From: Desulfosoma caldarium
GTDB lineage: Bacteria > Desulfobacterota > Syntrophobacteria > Syntrophobacterales > DSM-9756
Assembly (NCBI RefSeq): GCF_003751385.1
Contig: NZ_RJVA01000015.1
Location: 126,336 to 190,335, forward strand
Length of the DNA: 64,000 nucleotides
Direction: 5' to 3'
Shown here: one piece after another, positions 18,259-28,656 of the stretch
Layout: every line of letters begins with the position of its first letter
Numbering within the stretch: position 1 is the first letter of the stretch
The notes under the pieces: model-generated
Database searches by the model: none
Seen by the model: the letters and a program-made list of their open reading frames with translations, nothing else
What the model was told of the DNA's origin: nothing
Position numbers and translations under genes: made by a program

Positions 18259-18465
18259 CTAAAAATTCAGACCAGAAGAGATCCCGCGGGGTCGCCCCAC
18301 GAATCCAGCAACGGACCGTGGTCTAAACTTTTGCTGCCAGGGCAGGATGGCCCTTCTTCTTTTTCTCAAGCGTTCGGCCCTTGCTGACGATTATGACAGT
18401 GATGCCGATGGAGCACGTGAGGCATGGGATGTGGGAACGATTTGCGCAGGTAAGGTCATCGCTCA

Positions 18466-18792
18466 ATGGCTTACATTCTGGAACAGACATCGTCCGTGAC
18501 GGCCCAAGCCAAAGGGCGTCGGTTTTTCTTCTTGACTTTTCAAGGTCGGTTGCAGGTGGACCGGCGACAGGAGATCACTTTTGAAGCGGTGTATGAACCG
18601 TTTGAAGGCTGGAAAATTCACCGAGCGTCCGATGAGGAAGCCTTTCACCGTGCCGTTCCCGACGGCTACTTTCAGGCCTTCTGCCTGGATGTGCTCAAGG
18701 AATCCCACATGGATTGCCTGGTGCGATGGCGTTTGGAAGCCAAGGACGGCAAATTGCTGATCAGCAAACTTCGAGGTCTCATTTCCGCCTGA
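18466..18792 (+). CDS. Hypothetical protein
   Basis: 108 residues, with AGGTAAGG eight bases before the ATG. Sequence features: a basic, beta-rich N-terminal part (AKGRRFFFLTFQGRLQVDRR), an acidic middle (ITFEAVYEPFEGWKIHRASD) and a C-terminal helix. No signal peptide or membrane segment. The frame uses codons like its neighbours and ends 94 bases before the histidine kinase, with which it may be co-transcribed. Family not recognised. Confidence 0.5.
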   Translation: MAYILEQTSSVTAQAKGRRFFFLTFQGRLQVDRRQEITFEAVYEPFEGWKIHRASDEEAFHRAVPDGYFQAFCLDVLKESHMDCLVRWRLEAKDGKLLISKLRGLISA

Positions 18793-18885
18793 GAGGCAAA
18801 TTATCTCTGGAACGGCGCTCGGGTTTTATGGTAAGTGTGCGCGGGTCTTGAAAAAGGCTCGACTTTGTGGCGCACGAGGAAACTC

Positions 18886-20796
18886 ATGAACTCCCACGAA
18901 ACCGAACACGATCTTCGCCTGCAGAAAGCCTATTTTGAAGCCATCTTCGACTTCAGTCCGGACGCCGTAGCCATCCTGGATGCCCAGGACCGGGTCGTCA
19001 TGATCAATCAGGCCTTTACCAGGCTGTTTCAGTACACCGCGCAAGAGGCGCGCGGCGCGTTCATCAACGATCTTGTGGCCCGGCGGCACATGCGTGCCGA
19101 TGCGGAAAACCTTTCTGTCCGGGCGCTGCAAGGATTTTCCGTCGAAGTGGAAACGCGCCGGGAACGCAAAGACGGTACTCTCGTGGATGTGGCCATCACC
19201 GCCGCTCCCATATACATCGACGGAGTGATGGTGGCGATCTATGCCAGCTACAGGGACATCACGGCCCGCAAGCAGGCGGAACAGGCCCTGCGAGATATGG
19301 ACAAAAAATACCGTCTCATTGTGGACCATTCCACCGACGCCGTTTTCGTCGTTCAGGACGAGCGGGTTATTTTTTGGAACCCCATGTTTCGGAATTTGTG
19401 CGGGTACACAGACGAAGAGATACCACGCCTTCACGTCGCCCAATTGCTGCATCCGAAGGACCGCGACTCGGTTCTCACCTTGCATCGAAAGCGCCTTGCC
19501 GGTGAAACGGTTCCAGGCACTTACACTTTTCGCGCCCTATCCAAGGACGGCCGCACGTTGTGGATTAACCTTAACGCCATCGCCGTGCAATGGGACGGCA
19601 AACCAGCAACCATCAATTCCGCGCGGGATTTCACCCGAGAAAAGGAACTGGAAGCTCAGCTCGCCCATGCACAAAAGATGGAAGCCGTGGGCACCTTGGC
19701 CGGCGGCATTGCCCACGACTTCAACAACCTGTTGCAGACGATTCAAGGTTATGCGGAACTGTTGGCCAATCGTGCCGACAGCCATGACATCGATCGGCAA
19801 CGGTTGGATAAGATTTTTGACGCGGTCCAACGGGGCCGCGAACTCACCCGCAACCTGCTCACCTTCAGCCGCAAGATGGAACCCCATTTGCGGCGCCTGA
19901 ACCTAAACCGAGAACTGGCCGAAATGCAGGACATTTTGTCCCACACTTTGCCCAAGATGATCACGGTTCGGCTGGAGACCGCTCCAGAGCTTCCCGCCGT
20001 GCACGCCGATCCGTCCCAGGTGGCCCAGGTGATCATGAATCTGGCTGTGAACGCAAAGGACGCCATGCCCGACGGCGGCACTTTGACCCTCAAAACACAG
20101 TGCCTCACCCTTCCCCAAGGGCACGCTTCCGGCCTGAAACCGGGTGACTACGTGTGCCTCAGCGTGGAAGACACAGGAACCGGCATGCCGGAGACTGTTC
20201 GCCAACGCATCTTTGAGCCGTTTTTCACCACCAAGCCGTCGGGATCAGGCACGGGTCTGGGGCTTTCCATGGTCTACGGCATCATGGCCAGCCATCAGGG
20301 GACGGTGCTTTGCCACAGTGTTCCGGGACAAGGCACGCGGTTTGACTGCCTGTTTCCCGCCCTGCCCGAAGCGGCTTCGGAGGTGGACAGTCCACCTAGG
20401 CAACAGGCCCCCACGGCACCGCCAGCTCACGCCACCGTGCTCCTTGTGGACGATGAGGAACATTTGCGCGTGTCCGGCCGGGAAATGTTGGAGTTTTTCG
20501 GGCACCGCGTGCTCACGGCCGCCGACGGCGAAGAGGCTCTGACCATCTTCGCTCAGGAAGGTTCAAACATCGATGTGGTCCTTTTGGACTTGATCATGCC
20601 CGGCATGGGCGGGCGAAAATGTCTGGAAAAACTTCTGGCCCTTCGTCCCAATGCCAAGATCATTGTGGCCAGCGGCTTTTCGGCCAATGACTCCATTCAG
20701 GACATTCTCATGGCCGGAGCCTTTGATTTTCTGGCCAAGCCTTACTCGGTGGAAACCCTGCTGGGAAAAATCGCCGAAGCCCTCAAGGCTCCATGA
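18886..20796 (+). CDS. Hybrid PAS-PAS sensor histidine kinase with receiver domain
   Basis: 636 residues from ATG 18886 (GAGGAAA upstream); the upstream extension to 18835 is not family-like. There is no membrane segment, so sensing is cytoplasmic. Two PAS domains (about 20-140 and 145-260) are followed by a HisKA domain with [17 protein letters not shown] (phospho-accepting His about residue 277), an HATPase domain with [22 protein letters not shown] and [11 protein letters not shown], and a C-terminal receiver ([10 protein letters not shown], phospho-accepting Asp about residue 568 in LLDLIMPG, Lys in FLAKPYS). No DNA-binding partner gene is adjacent. Its 3' end overlaps the convergent efflux gene by 14 bases. 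Confidence 0.9.
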   Translation: MNSHETEHDLRLQKAYFEAIFDFSPDAVAILDAQDRVVMINQAFTRLFQYTAQEARGAFINDLVARRHMRADAENLSVRALQGFSVEVETRRERKDGTLVDVAITAAPIYIDGVMVAIYASYRDITARKQAEQALRDMDKKYRLIVDHSTDAVFVVQDERVIFWNPMFRNLCGYTDEEIPRLHVAQLLHPKDRDSVLTLHRKRLAGETVPGTYTFRALSKDGRTLWINLNAIAVQWDGKPATINSARDFTREKELEAQLAHAQKMEAVGTLAGGIAHDFNNLLQTIQGYAELLANRADSHDIDRQRLDKIFDAVQRGRELTRNLLTFSRKMEPHLRRLNLNRELAEMQDILSHTLPKMITVRLETAPELPAVHADPSQVAQVIMNLAVNAKDAMPDGGTLTLKTQCLTLPQGHASGLKPGDYVCLSVEDTGTGMPETVRQRIFEPFFTTKPSGSGTGLGLSMVYGIMASHQGTVLCHSVPGQGTRFDCLFPALPEAASEVDSPPRQQAPTAPPAHATVLLVDDEEHLRVSGREMLEFFGHRVLTAADGEEALTIFAQEGSNIDVVLLDLIMPGMGGRKCLEKLLALRPNAKIIVASGFSANDSIQDILMAGAFDFLAKPYSVETLLGKIAEALKAP

Positions 20797-22333
20797 CCAC
20801 CGTGGTGGGCTTTTGAGGGCCGCGCATGACAAGGGTGAGAGGAATCAAGGCGGCGGTAAACCAGGTAAAAAGCCAAAAAGTGTCGTTAAAGGCCATCATG
20901 GTGGCCTGCCGAAGGGTTTCTCTGTAAATGCCCGCCAGCGCTAGTTTTCGATCATAAAAGGACGACCAATCCCCGCCCATGAGGGCCAGCATCTTGTCCA
21001 TGGCTTGCCGGAAGGGCAGGTCATAGGGCGTGAGCCGATCCACGAGCGTGTTTTGGTGCCATTGGGAGCGCTGGGACAAGACCGTGGTGCTGAAAGCCAC
21101 GCCAAAACTGCCGCCCAGGTTGCGCAGAAGATTGAAAATTCCCGTGGCATTTCCCATGTGTTCTCGAGGAATATTCACGTAAGTGGCGGCGGACAGGGGC
21201 ACGAAGAAAAGACCCATACCCAGAGCCTGCACAATGCGAGGCCATGCTGCGGAGAAAAAGTCAGCCTGCAGATTCAGTCGGGACATAAGGCCTAAGGCCA
21301 CGGCGGCCAAGGTAAGTCCCACAGCCAGAAGGCGATTGGGCGGAACGCCTCGCTTCATGATCATGCCCGCCACGGGCATGATCATGAGGCTTGCCAGCCC
21401 ACCGGGGCCCAGCACCAAACCGGCCCACAGAGCTGTATAGCCCATGAGGTTTTGCAGGTACAGCGGCAACAAAACGATGCTTCCAAAGAGGCAGAAGTAC
21501 CCGGTAAACATGGTGATGTTGCCGGCCGCAAAGGTGGGGTCCCGGAACACACGCAAGTTCACCACCGGATGGGGCACGCGCAGTTCCACCACGATGAAGG
21601 CCGCCAAGGCCACCACAGCGATGACGGAAAGCGTGACAATAAAGTGTGAGGCGAACCAGTCTTCACGCTCCCCTTTGTCCAGCACCACTTGCAGGCAGCC
21701 CAACCCCACCGTGAGCAGAGCCAGGCCCCAATGGTCGATGCGCACGGTGCGCGTTCGAATGTACGGCGGATCATGCACGAATAGCCCGGCCATAAAAACG
21801 GCCAAGAACCCCATGGGCACATTGATGTAAAAGACCCAACGCCACGACCAATTGTCCGTAATGAAGCCCCCCAGGACCGGCCCCAAAATGGGCGCAAAAA
21901 CCACGCCCATGCCAAAGACCGCCATAGCCACGCCGTGTTCCCGCACAGGAAAGGTTTCCAACAAAATAGCTTGTGACAAAGGCTGAAGCCCTCCACCTCC
22001 AAGCCCCTGAAGCACTCGCGCCACCACGAGCACTTCCAGAGATGGAGCCGCACCGCACAGCACCGAACTCAACGTGAATACCACGATGGAAAACAACAGA
22101 TAGTTGCGCCGCCCAAAGAGGCTGGCCAACCATCCCGTGATGGGAATGATGATGGCGTTGGAGACCAGATAGGAGGTGAGCACCCAGGTGACTTCATCCA
22201 AACCTGCGTTCAAGCTACCCTGAATGTGCGGCAAAGACACATTGACGACACTCGTGTCCATCACCTCAATGAAGGTGGGGATAATCACCGTCAGGGCGAT
22301 GGCCCATTTACGCCTGTCCGGATGCATGGCCAT
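20783..22333 (-). CDS. DHA2-family multidrug efflux MFS, EmrB-like
   Basis: 516 residues and about 14 membrane helices. DHA2 hallmarks: MDTSVVNVSLPHIQGSL in helix 1, VTWVLTSYLVSNAIIIP, motif RVLQGLGGGGLQPLSQAILL and motif C GVVFAPILGPVLGGFI. The ATG at 22333 shares one base with the stop of the adaptor gene (TGATG), so the two are translationally coupled; a GTG at 22336 is an alternative. With the adaptor it should form a drug or lipophile exporter across both membranes, together with an outer-membrane channel encoded elsewhere. Confidence 0.9.
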   Translation of the reverse strand: MAMHPDRRKWAIALTVIIPTFIEVMDTSVVNVSLPHIQGSLNAGLDEVTWVLTSYLVSNAIIIPITGWLASLFGRRNYLLFSIVVFTLSSVLCGAAPSLEVLVVARVLQGLGGGGLQPLSQAILLETFPVREHGVAMAVFGMGVVFAPILGPVLGGFITDNWSWRWVFYINVPMGFLAVFMAGLFVHDPPYIRTRTVRIDHWGLALLTVGLGCLQVVLDKGEREDWFASHFIVTLSVIAVVALAAFIVVELRVPHPVVNLRVFRDPTFAAGNITMFTGYFCLFGSIVLLPLYLQNLMGYTALWAGLVLGPGGLASLMIMPVAGMIMKRGVPPNRLLAVGLTLAAVALGLMSRLNLQADFFSAAWPRIVQALGMGLFFVPLSAATYVNIPREHMGNATGIFNLLRNLGGSFGVAFSTTVLSQRSQWHQNTLVDRLTPYDLPFRQAMDKMLALMGGDWSSFYDRKLALAGIYRETLRQATMMAFNDTFWLFTWFTAALIPLTLVMRGPQKPTTVVMEP

Positions 22334-23607
22334 CACCGGGACGCCCTGTGGGCACCACCGCGCAACCTCGGCCCACTACGGTCGGACGTGTCCACGGTGA
22401 CCTTCAAAGAAAAGCCTAGGCGCAGTGGGTATTCTGGAGAAAAGGAGTCGGTGAGCCGAATCTTGACGGGCACGCGCTGGGTGATCTTGATCCAATTGCC
22501 CGTGGCGTTTTCGGGAGGAAACAGGGAAAAGGCGGCCCCTGTTCCCGCACGAATCCCTTCCACTGTACCGGAAAAACGTCGGCCCGGATAGCAATCGGCA
22601 CGGATATGCACAGGCTGGCCGATGCGAATGTTTTCCACCTGGGTTTCCTTGAAATTGGCTTCCACGTAGGCATCCTGGAGCGGCACCACGGCCAGAAGCG
22701 GCTGGCCGGGAAGAACACGCTCGCCCACCTGAACCTTTTTCTGGGCCACATAACCGGCGATGGGGGCCACAATGCGGCAGTACGACAAGTTCAATCGCGC
22801 CGCGTCTCTTCGTGCTTCCAGTTCTTTGGCATGCGCCAAAAGCGCTTTGAGCCGTTCCTGCTCCACGCGCACGCGCAAACGGCCTGCCTGAGCTTCTTGC
22901 AGGCGAGCTTCGGCTGCGGCCGCTTCCTTGCGCGCCGCCTCCAGAGCCGCCTCGGCCGACCGAAGCCGTGCTTCTGAGGCTCCCACGGCCGCTTGTGCCT
23001 TGCTCAGGGCCGTTTTCATGCGATCCCGATCCCGCACGGATGAAGCTCCTTGTGCGGCCAGAGCATCAAAGCGTTCCCAATCCCGTTTGGCATGCCGATA
23101 TTCGGCAAGCACGGCTTGGTGTTCCTGTGACGATTCCAAGACTTTTTCCTGTATGGCCTGCACCTGGGCCTGGGCGGCGTTCCAAGAAGACAGGGCGGCG
23201 TTCACCGCGGCCTGGGTTGAGGCCTCCATATAATCTACGGTGGCGCGCGCCGCATGGATGTCCGCCTGGACTCGGCCCAAAGCCGCTTCCACTTCCCGCA
23301 GCCGAGCCTGCTCATCCGCCGTATCCAGTTCAATGAGAACCTGCCCCTGGGCGACGGAATGGTCGTTATCCACATGCACGGCCGCCACGGTTCCGGGAAT
23401 GCGCGACGAAACCGCCGCCACATCCGCCATGACATAGGCGTTGTCCGTGGTTTCTTTGTTTCGCAAAAAGATCCACCAATAGAGCGTCCCCACGATCAGA
23501 GCGGCAAGCACCGCACCCGCAAAGGCGCGCTTGACGATGAGTTTGTTGTTCTGCCGCGTTTTGACGGGCGCTGGTTCGGGTGTGGTCTGCGCCGTGTGTT
23601 CGCCCAT
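22333..23607 (-). CDS. HlyD-family membrane fusion protein, EmrA-like
   Basis: 424 residues from ATG 23607 (AGGAGG 12-17 bases upstream); the frame is open upstream to 23754 but this part is not family-like. One membrane helix (about residues 25-45) is followed by ETTDNAYVMADVAAVSSRIPG, the typical EmrA biotinyl-lipoyl half-motif, a long alanine-rich alpha-hairpin coiled coil (about residues 90-220) and the second half-motif AGYVAQKKVQVGERVLPGQPL with LAVVPLQDAYVEANFKE. It bridges the EmrB-like pump to the outer membrane. Confidence 0.9.
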   Translation of the reverse strand: MGEHTAQTTPEPAPVKTRQNNKLIVKRAFAGAVLAALIVGTLYWWIFLRNKETTDNAYVMADVAAVSSRIPGTVAAVHVDNDHSVAQGQVLIELDTADEQARLREVEAALGRVQADIHAARATVDYMEASTQAAVNAALSSWNAAQAQVQAIQEKVLESSQEHQAVLAEYRHAKRDWERFDALAAQGASSVRDRDRMKTALSKAQAAVGASEARLRSAEAALEAARKEAAAAEARLQEAQAGRLRVRVEQERLKALLAHAKELEARRDAARLNLSYCRIVAPIAGYVAQKKVQVGERVLPGQPLLAVVPLQDAYVEANFKETQVENIRIGQPVHIRADCYPGRRFSGTVEGIRAGTGAAFSLFPPENATGNWIKITQRVPVKIRLTDSFSPEYPLRLGFSLKVTVDTSDRSGPRLRGGAHRASR

Positions 23608-23806
23608 ATCCTTCGTCCCGCCTCCTTTCCTTGTGGGCCATGATTTCATAGGACACCAGGGCGCAACTGCCCACCTCATATGTCTATGGCGTGAGGGTAC
23701 GGAAAACGTCAACGGAAAAAAACCTCGTCGAGAACACAAGATTTGGGGGGACAATGGGATTCTTTTTGAAGCATGGACATCCGGAGGGCGCGCAGAAGCT
23801 TTTCGC

Positions 23807-23836
23807 TTGACAGATCTTTGGGTTGCCCTTTATTTG
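23807..23836 (+). promoter_or_regulatory. Probable sigma-70 promoter for glyQS
   Basis: A consensus -35 TTGACA at 23807-23812 is followed after 16-18 bases by a T-rich -10 candidate (TTTATT at 23829 or TATTTG at 23831). It lies about 105 bases upstream of glyQ in otherwise gene-free DNA of 333 bases between emrA and glyQ. Confidence 0.45.
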
Positions 23837-23940
23837 TTGAAATTTACAAGGTTTTTTGAATGAGAGATCCCCGCACGAAGGGGCGTTTCATTGAGAGCTT
23901 TTTTTGCCGCAGGGCAATCCTGCACGAGGAAGGAGTCGTC

Positions 23941-24825
23941 ATGACTTTTCAGGAACTCATTCACGCCTTGAATGCCTTTTGGGCCGAAAAAGGGTGCGTC
24001 ATTCAGCAGCCCTATGACCTGGAAGTGGGTGCGGGGACCTTTAATCCCGCCACCTTCCTTCGCGTCTTGGGTCCGGAACCTTGGAAGGTGGCCTATGTGG
24101 AGCCGTCTCGAAGACCCACGGATGGCCGCTACGGAGAAAACCCCAATCGGTTGCAGCACTACTACCAGTATCAGGTGATTTTGAAACCTTCCCCGCCGAA
24201 CAGCCAAGACATCTATTTGGAAAGTCTGAAAAGCTTTGGAATCAATCCTTTGGACCATGACATTCGTTTCGTGGAAGACGACTGGGAATCCCCCACGCTC
24301 GGCGCGTCCGGGTTAGGTTGGGAAGTGTGGCTGGACGGCATGGAAATCACCCAGTTCACCTATTTTCAGCAGGCGGGCGGTCTCAGCCTTTCACCCGTGT
24401 GTGTGGAACTCACCTACGGCCTGGAACGCATCGCTATGTATCTGCAAGGTGTGGACAACGTCTACGACCTGAAATGGACCGAGAGCGTCACTTACGGCGA
24501 CGTGCACCACAAGGGTGAGGTGGAATGGTCTCATTACAACTTTGAAGATGCCGACGTCTCCATGCTTCTGGAACTGTTTAACATGTACGAAAAGGAATCC
24601 TTGCGCATGTCCGAGCGAGGCTTGGTGCTTCCCTGCTACGACTACTGCCTCAAGTGCTCCCATGTGTTCAACCTGCTGGATGCCCGCGGGGCCATCAGTG
24701 TCACGGAACGCACTAACTACATCGCGAGGGTACGCAATCTGGCGCGCCTGGCCGCCCACGGCTATGCTAAACAAAGAGAAGCCATGGGGTACCCGTTACT
24801 GAAAAAAAGCGCCTTTCGGGACTGA
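23941..24825 (+). CDS. glyQ: Glycyl-tRNA synthetase alpha subunit
   Basis: 294 residues, the normal length for GlyQ of the bacterial alpha2-beta2 enzyme. It binds glycine and ATP and forms glycyl-adenylate. Sequence is highly conserved: [60 protein letters not shown], and LYKxxxGL-type C-terminal region [20 protein letters not shown]. Start at 23941 follows GAGGAAGGAG. It is 49 bases upstream of glyS. Confidence 0.97.
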   Translation: MTFQELIHALNAFWAEKGCVIQQPYDLEVGAGTFNPATFLRVLGPEPWKVAYVEPSRRPTDGRYGENPNRLQHYYQYQVILKPSPPNSQDIYLESLKSFGINPLDHDIRFVEDDWESPTLGASGLGWEVWLDGMEITQFTYFQQAGGLSLSPVCVELTYGLERIAMYLQGVDNVYDLKWTESVTYGDVHHKGEVEWSHYNFEDADVSMLLELFNMYEKESLRMSERGLVLPCYDYCLKCSHVFNLLDARGAISVTERTNYIARVRNLARLAAHGYAKQREAMGYPLLKKSAFRD

Positions 24826-24874
24826 TAAGCCTGCGGAGTGATAACCGTTCTGATTGCAAAAGACGAGGGACCGT

Positions 24875-26947
24875 ATGGGACAAGAATTTTATTTGGAAAT
24901 CGGCAGTGAAGAAATTCCGGCGGGCTATATCACTCCGGCCCTGGAATCCATGGCGCAGCAGATGGTTCGATTCTTGGACGACCATCGCATTGCGCACGGA
25001 AAACCCTTCACCACGGGCACGCCACGCCGCTTGTGTCTATGGATTCCCAACGTGGCCGAACGACAGGAACCCACGGTGGTGGAAATCATCGGACCGCCCA
25101 AGTCCGTGGCCTTTGACGCCCAAGGGCGGCCCACCAAGGCGGCCGAAGGGTTTGCCAAAAATCAAGGCATCGACGTTTCGCAGCTAACCATCAAGGCCAC
25201 GCCCAAGGGCGAATACGTGACCTTAGTCAAAGAGGAAGCCGGAGGACCCACAAAAGACCTTTTGGAACGCATGCTTCCCGATTTTGTAGCCCATATTCCC
25301 TTTCCCAAATCCATGCGATGGGGAAACCTTTCCGTGACCTTTGCGCGGCCGGTGCACTGGATTGTATGCCTTCTGGGCCAGGACGTGGTGAACTTTACCT
25401 ACGGGAATGTGCGCAGCGGCCGTCTATCCTTTGGGCATCGGTTCATGAGCCCTCAGTGGGTCGAGGTGCACAACTTTGCCGATCACCGCGAAAACCTTCG
25501 GCGACACAAGGTCATCGTGGACACGGAGGAACGCAAGCAGCTCATCTCGAAAGGCATTCGGGAAAAAGCGGCGTCCGTCGGTGGGCGCATTTTAGAAGAC
25601 GAAGATCTTTTGGACGAAGTGGCGCACCTGGTGGAGTACCCCTATCCGATTCTCGGTTCCTTTGAAGACAAATACCTGGCCCTACCCCCCGAACTGCTCA
25701 TCACGGTCATGAAGGAACACCAGCGCTACTTTGCCGTGGTGGATGAGGCGGGTAACCTGAAGGCCCATTTTGTGACCGTGGCCAATACGGTCCCCAGAAA
25801 CCCCGATCTGGTTGCGGCGGGCAATGCTCGCGTGGTGCGCGCTCGGTTGGAAGATGCTCGATTTTACTACGAAGAAGACCAAAAGGTGCGGCTGGAAGAC
25901 CGGGCCGAAGCCCTGAAGTCCGTGGTGTTCCATGCCAAGCTGGGCACCAGTTGGGAAAAGGTAGAACGGTTCACGCACCTGGCCAAATGGCTCTGTGAAA
26001 GGCTGTGCCCCCAGTCCATGAACCACGTGCTGCGTGCGGCTCTGCTGTGCAAGGCAGATCTGGTGAGCGGCATGGTGGGAGAGTTTCCTGAACTGCAGGG
26101 GGTCATGGGCCGAGCCTACGCGCGACTGCAGGGCGAACCGGAACCGGTGGCACAAGCCATCTATGAACATTATCTACCCATTCGCGCCGGCGGCCCTTTG
26201 CCGGAATGTATGGAAGGCACGGTACTCAGCATCGCCGACAAGATGGACACCATCGTGGGCTGTTTCGGCGTAGGCCTGCTGCCCACAGGCACCGCCGATC
26301 CCTTTGCGCTGCGCCGCCAAACTCTGGGGATTCTTCGCATCATTTTGGAAAAAAATCTGCGCTTTTCCTTAGAAGAACTCATCGATCAGGCAATCCCGCT
26401 GCTGCGCTCCAAAATGACCGAACCGGCCGATACGGTGAAAAAAGGCGTCATGGACTTTTTCCGCGGACGACTCCATCACCACCTGGTCACTCAAGAGGGG
26501 TACGCTTCGGATATCGTGGAAGCCGCCTTGGCTTCAGGCATCGCCTATCCAGCCGACGCGGTTCTGCGCGTCAAGGCTTTAGCCGACTTTACACGGCGGG
26601 ACGACTTTGAAGCCCTGGCCATAGCCTTCAAACGCGTGGGAAATATCATCAAAGAAGGGAAACCGGAACCTTTGCGGCCGGAAGCCTTGGCGGTCCCTGC
26701 AGAAAAGGCACTCTACGAAGCCTACCGACGCGTGCACGACGACGTGGTGGACATGGCGAGCCGAGGCGACTACGCCGCGGCTCTGGAAGCCCTCACGGCT
26801 TTGAAAAACCCCATTGACACCTTCTTTGACGCCGTCTTGGTCATGGATCCCGATGCGGCGGTGCGCCGCAATCGGCTGGCTCTGCTCACGGCCGTCCATG
26901 AATTGTTCAACCGCATCGCCGATTTCAGAAAAATTCAAACGGGCTAA
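24875..26947 (+). CDS. glyS: Glycyl-tRNA synthetase beta subunit
   Basis: 690 residues, normal length. The beta subunit binds tRNA-Gly. Conserved features: FYLEIGSEEIPAGYITPALE at the N-terminus, TPRRLCLWI, MRWGNLSVTFARPVHWIVCL, the HD-like KADLVSGMVGEFPELQGVMG and YLPIRAGGPLPECMEGTVLS segment, and the C-terminal anticodon-binding DALR-like domain ending ELFNRIADFRKI. ATG 24875 is behind GACGAGGGA; the earlier in-frame ATG at 24854 is less family-like. A terminator follows immediately. Confidence 0.97.
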   Translation: MGQEFYLEIGSEEIPAGYITPALESMAQQMVRFLDDHRIAHGKPFTTGTPRRLCLWIPNVAERQEPTVVEIIGPPKSVAFDAQGRPTKAAEGFAKNQGIDVSQLTIKATPKGEYVTLVKEEAGGPTKDLLERMLPDFVAHIPFPKSMRWGNLSVTFARPVHWIVCLLGQDVVNFTYGNVRSGRLSFGHRFMSPQWVEVHNFADHRENLRRHKVIVDTEERKQLISKGIREKAASVGGRILEDEDLLDEVAHLVEYPYPILGSFEDKYLALPPELLITVMKEHQRYFAVVDEAGNLKAHFVTVANTVPRNPDLVAAGNARVVRARLEDARFYYEEDQKVRLEDRAEALKSVVFHAKLGTSWEKVERFTHLAKWLCERLCPQSMNHVLRAALLCKADLVSGMVGEFPELQGVMGRAYARLQGEPEPVAQAIYEHYLPIRAGGPLPECMEGTVLSIADKMDTIVGCFGVGLLPTGTADPFALRRQTLGILRIILEKNLRFSLEELIDQAIPLLRSKMTEPADTVKKGVMDFFRGRLHHHLVTQEGYASDIVEAALASGIAYPADAVLRVKALADFTRRDDFEALAIAFKRVGNIIKEGKPEPLRPEALAVPAEKALYEAYRRVHDDVVDMASRGDYAAALEALTALKNPIDTFFDAVLVMDPDAAVRRNRLALLTAVHELFNRIADFRKIQTG

Positions 26948-26955
26948 AAAAATGA

Positions 26956-26991
26956 GGGCGGACTTTTCTGTCCGCCCCAACGTGCTTTTTT
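26956..26991 (+). terminator. Intrinsic terminator after glyS, possibly bidirectional
   Basis: GGGCGGAC and GTCCGCCC form a perfect 8-bp stem with a TTTTCT loop (26956-26977), followed on the plus strand by a T6 run at about 26986-26991. On the other side, an A7 run at 26946-26952 would give a T tract on the minus strand, so the same hairpin could also end the convergent MFS gene. Confidence 0.75.
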
Positions 26992-27137
26992 CAACGAGCA
27001 CCTGGTGGGTTTTTGACGCCCTTTGCAGCTGCCTACTAAAGGAACGCCTTTTGTCGCTCGAGGGGAGCGCCACAACGCACGAAGATAAGACCGAGCAGCC
27101 TGCGGCGCTTTCGCATGTTTATTTCTCAAATAACCAC

Positions 27138-28331
27138 CTACGACGACGGCGCCTGCATGTGCAACACCCGCCGTATCCACGGCAGGAGCGCCAGGCTTCC
27201 CACCAAAACCACCACACCACTGGCCACGAAGGCACCTCGATACCCAAGCACGGGAATGACCAGGCCCGCCGCATAATTGCCCACAAACACGCCCAAAGTT
27301 CTCACAGCATAAACCACCGCGGAATGGCCTCCCAATCGGCCCTGAGGAAAAAAGGCCGCCGTCATGATGCCCATGGCCAGAATCACCGGCACATCCCCAG
27401 TGGTGTGCAAGACGCGCACGGCAATCATCTGTGGAAGTGTCTGCGCGTAGGCGGTCAGGCTCTGAAAAACGGAAGAAACCACCAGCCCCAAAGTGAGCAG
27501 CCACACCACACTCTGGCGCACATCAAAACCTCGACCCGTGGCCGGAGCCATGGCAGCCATCCATAATCCCACGGCCAGGTAGCTTAAGCCCACCTGGACG
27601 CTGGTAAAACCCAGGTCATGCCTCATGAGCAAAGTGTAGGAAGTCTGTTCCACACCGAAATGGGTCGCATAGAGCAACCAGACCACGAGGAAGACCAAAG
27701 CCCTCGGTTGCTTCAAGTCTTCACGATAATCCCCGAGGTTGAATCGAATGGGGTCGCTGTCCTGCAGGGTGAGCACAAGGACGATGAGCAGAGCGGCTCC
27801 GGCCACGGCAAATCCCAGCATGCGCACATAGTTCGCATCCCCCCACAAGCTTCCGGAAACCAGTGGGCCAATGCCAAAGCCCAGGTAACTTCCCATTTGG
27901 TAGACGGCAATCTTGACGCCACGGCGTGCCGGCGAGATGATTTTAAGAAAAAGCGCCAGCAGAACGGTTTGAAAAATGGCCCATGAAAGCCCGCCCAGAA
28001 CGGCAAGGGCAAGAAAAGCATACCACGCCTCCGCGATGCGAAGCCCGGCCATATGGATAAAGAGAAGGACGGCTCCGCCGACAAGCACTTTCTTGGGACT
28101 GACCCTGTCAGACAAAACGCCCAAAGGAATCATCAGAATGAGGGCGGAAATGGAATAAAACCCCATGATCATGCCCACCATGCCGTCGGAAAAGCCGCGG
28201 GACTTGAGATGCAGAGGAAGAAAAGAAAACATCATCCATAGCACCGCCGTGTACAGGAATCCACACAGGGGAAAAGTCATGATCCGCGCAGAAAAAGGAA
28301 AGGTCAAAACAACTCCGGTACCGGGTTTCAT
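27138..28331 (-). CDS. MFS transporter
   Basis: 397 residues with about 12 hydrophobic helices. The helix 2-3 loop GFYSISALILMIPLGVLSDR followed by VSPKKVLVGG is the MFS signature (GxxxDRxGRR/K-like). Second-half loop VSSVFQSLTAYAQTLP and the C-terminal helices are ordinary. The ATG at 28331 lies 13 bases after GGAGGAGG; an internal ATG at 28280 is possible. The substrate is unknown and neighbours give no clue: glyS is convergent, the OmpA-type lipoprotein gene is divergent. Confidence 0.8.
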   Translation of the reverse strand: MKPGTGVVLTFPFSARIMTFPLCGFLYTAVLWMMFSFLPLHLKSRGFSDGMVGMIMGFYSISALILMIPLGVLSDRVSPKKVLVGGAVLLFIHMAGLRIAEAWYAFLALAVLGGLSWAIFQTVLLALFLKIISPARRGVKIAVYQMGSYLGFGIGPLVSGSLWGDANYVRMLGFAVAGAALLIVLVLTLQDSDPIRFNLGDYREDLKQPRALVFLVVWLLYATHFGVEQTSYTLLMRHDLGFTSVQVGLSYLAVGLWMAAMAPATGRGFDVRQSVVWLLTLGLVVSSVFQSLTAYAQTLPQMIAVRVLHTTGDVPVILAMGIMTAAFFPQGRLGGHSAVVYAVRTLGVFVGNYAAGLVIPVLGYRGAFVASGVVVLVGSLALLPWIRRVLHMQAPSS

Positions 28332-28656
28332 GGAATCTTGCGTGCCTCCTCCAAATCAATTCATCGTCGAATCGGAAAGGACGCACTCTACCTCATTGGC
28401 CGTGGGACGCAAGCGCCTTGCCACAACTCGACGAAGCTCAAGACCTAAGGCACGCCATTCAAACCCTTGGCGGCAGCGCCTGTCGAAAAGGTCTTGGAAA
28501 ATGAGCTTGATTAGCGCAGGCCGAATAAAAGTTTCGAATGGCCTTGTGCGTACCGGACCCTTCAAGGCCGACTTCCAGCAACTTTGACATACGCCACCAT
28601 TGAGGTTAAAAACAGAGACGTTTGATCAACTTTGTGTGAACCTGGGAGGAGAGAAA
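28332..28656. other. Divergent intergenic region, MFS carrier / lipoprotein
   Basis: 325 bases that should hold promoters for both flanking genes. No frame in it resembles a protein, and I saw no strong promoter pair or palindrome. A good ribosome binding site (GGGAGGAGAG) precedes the lipoprotein start. Confidence 0.4.
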
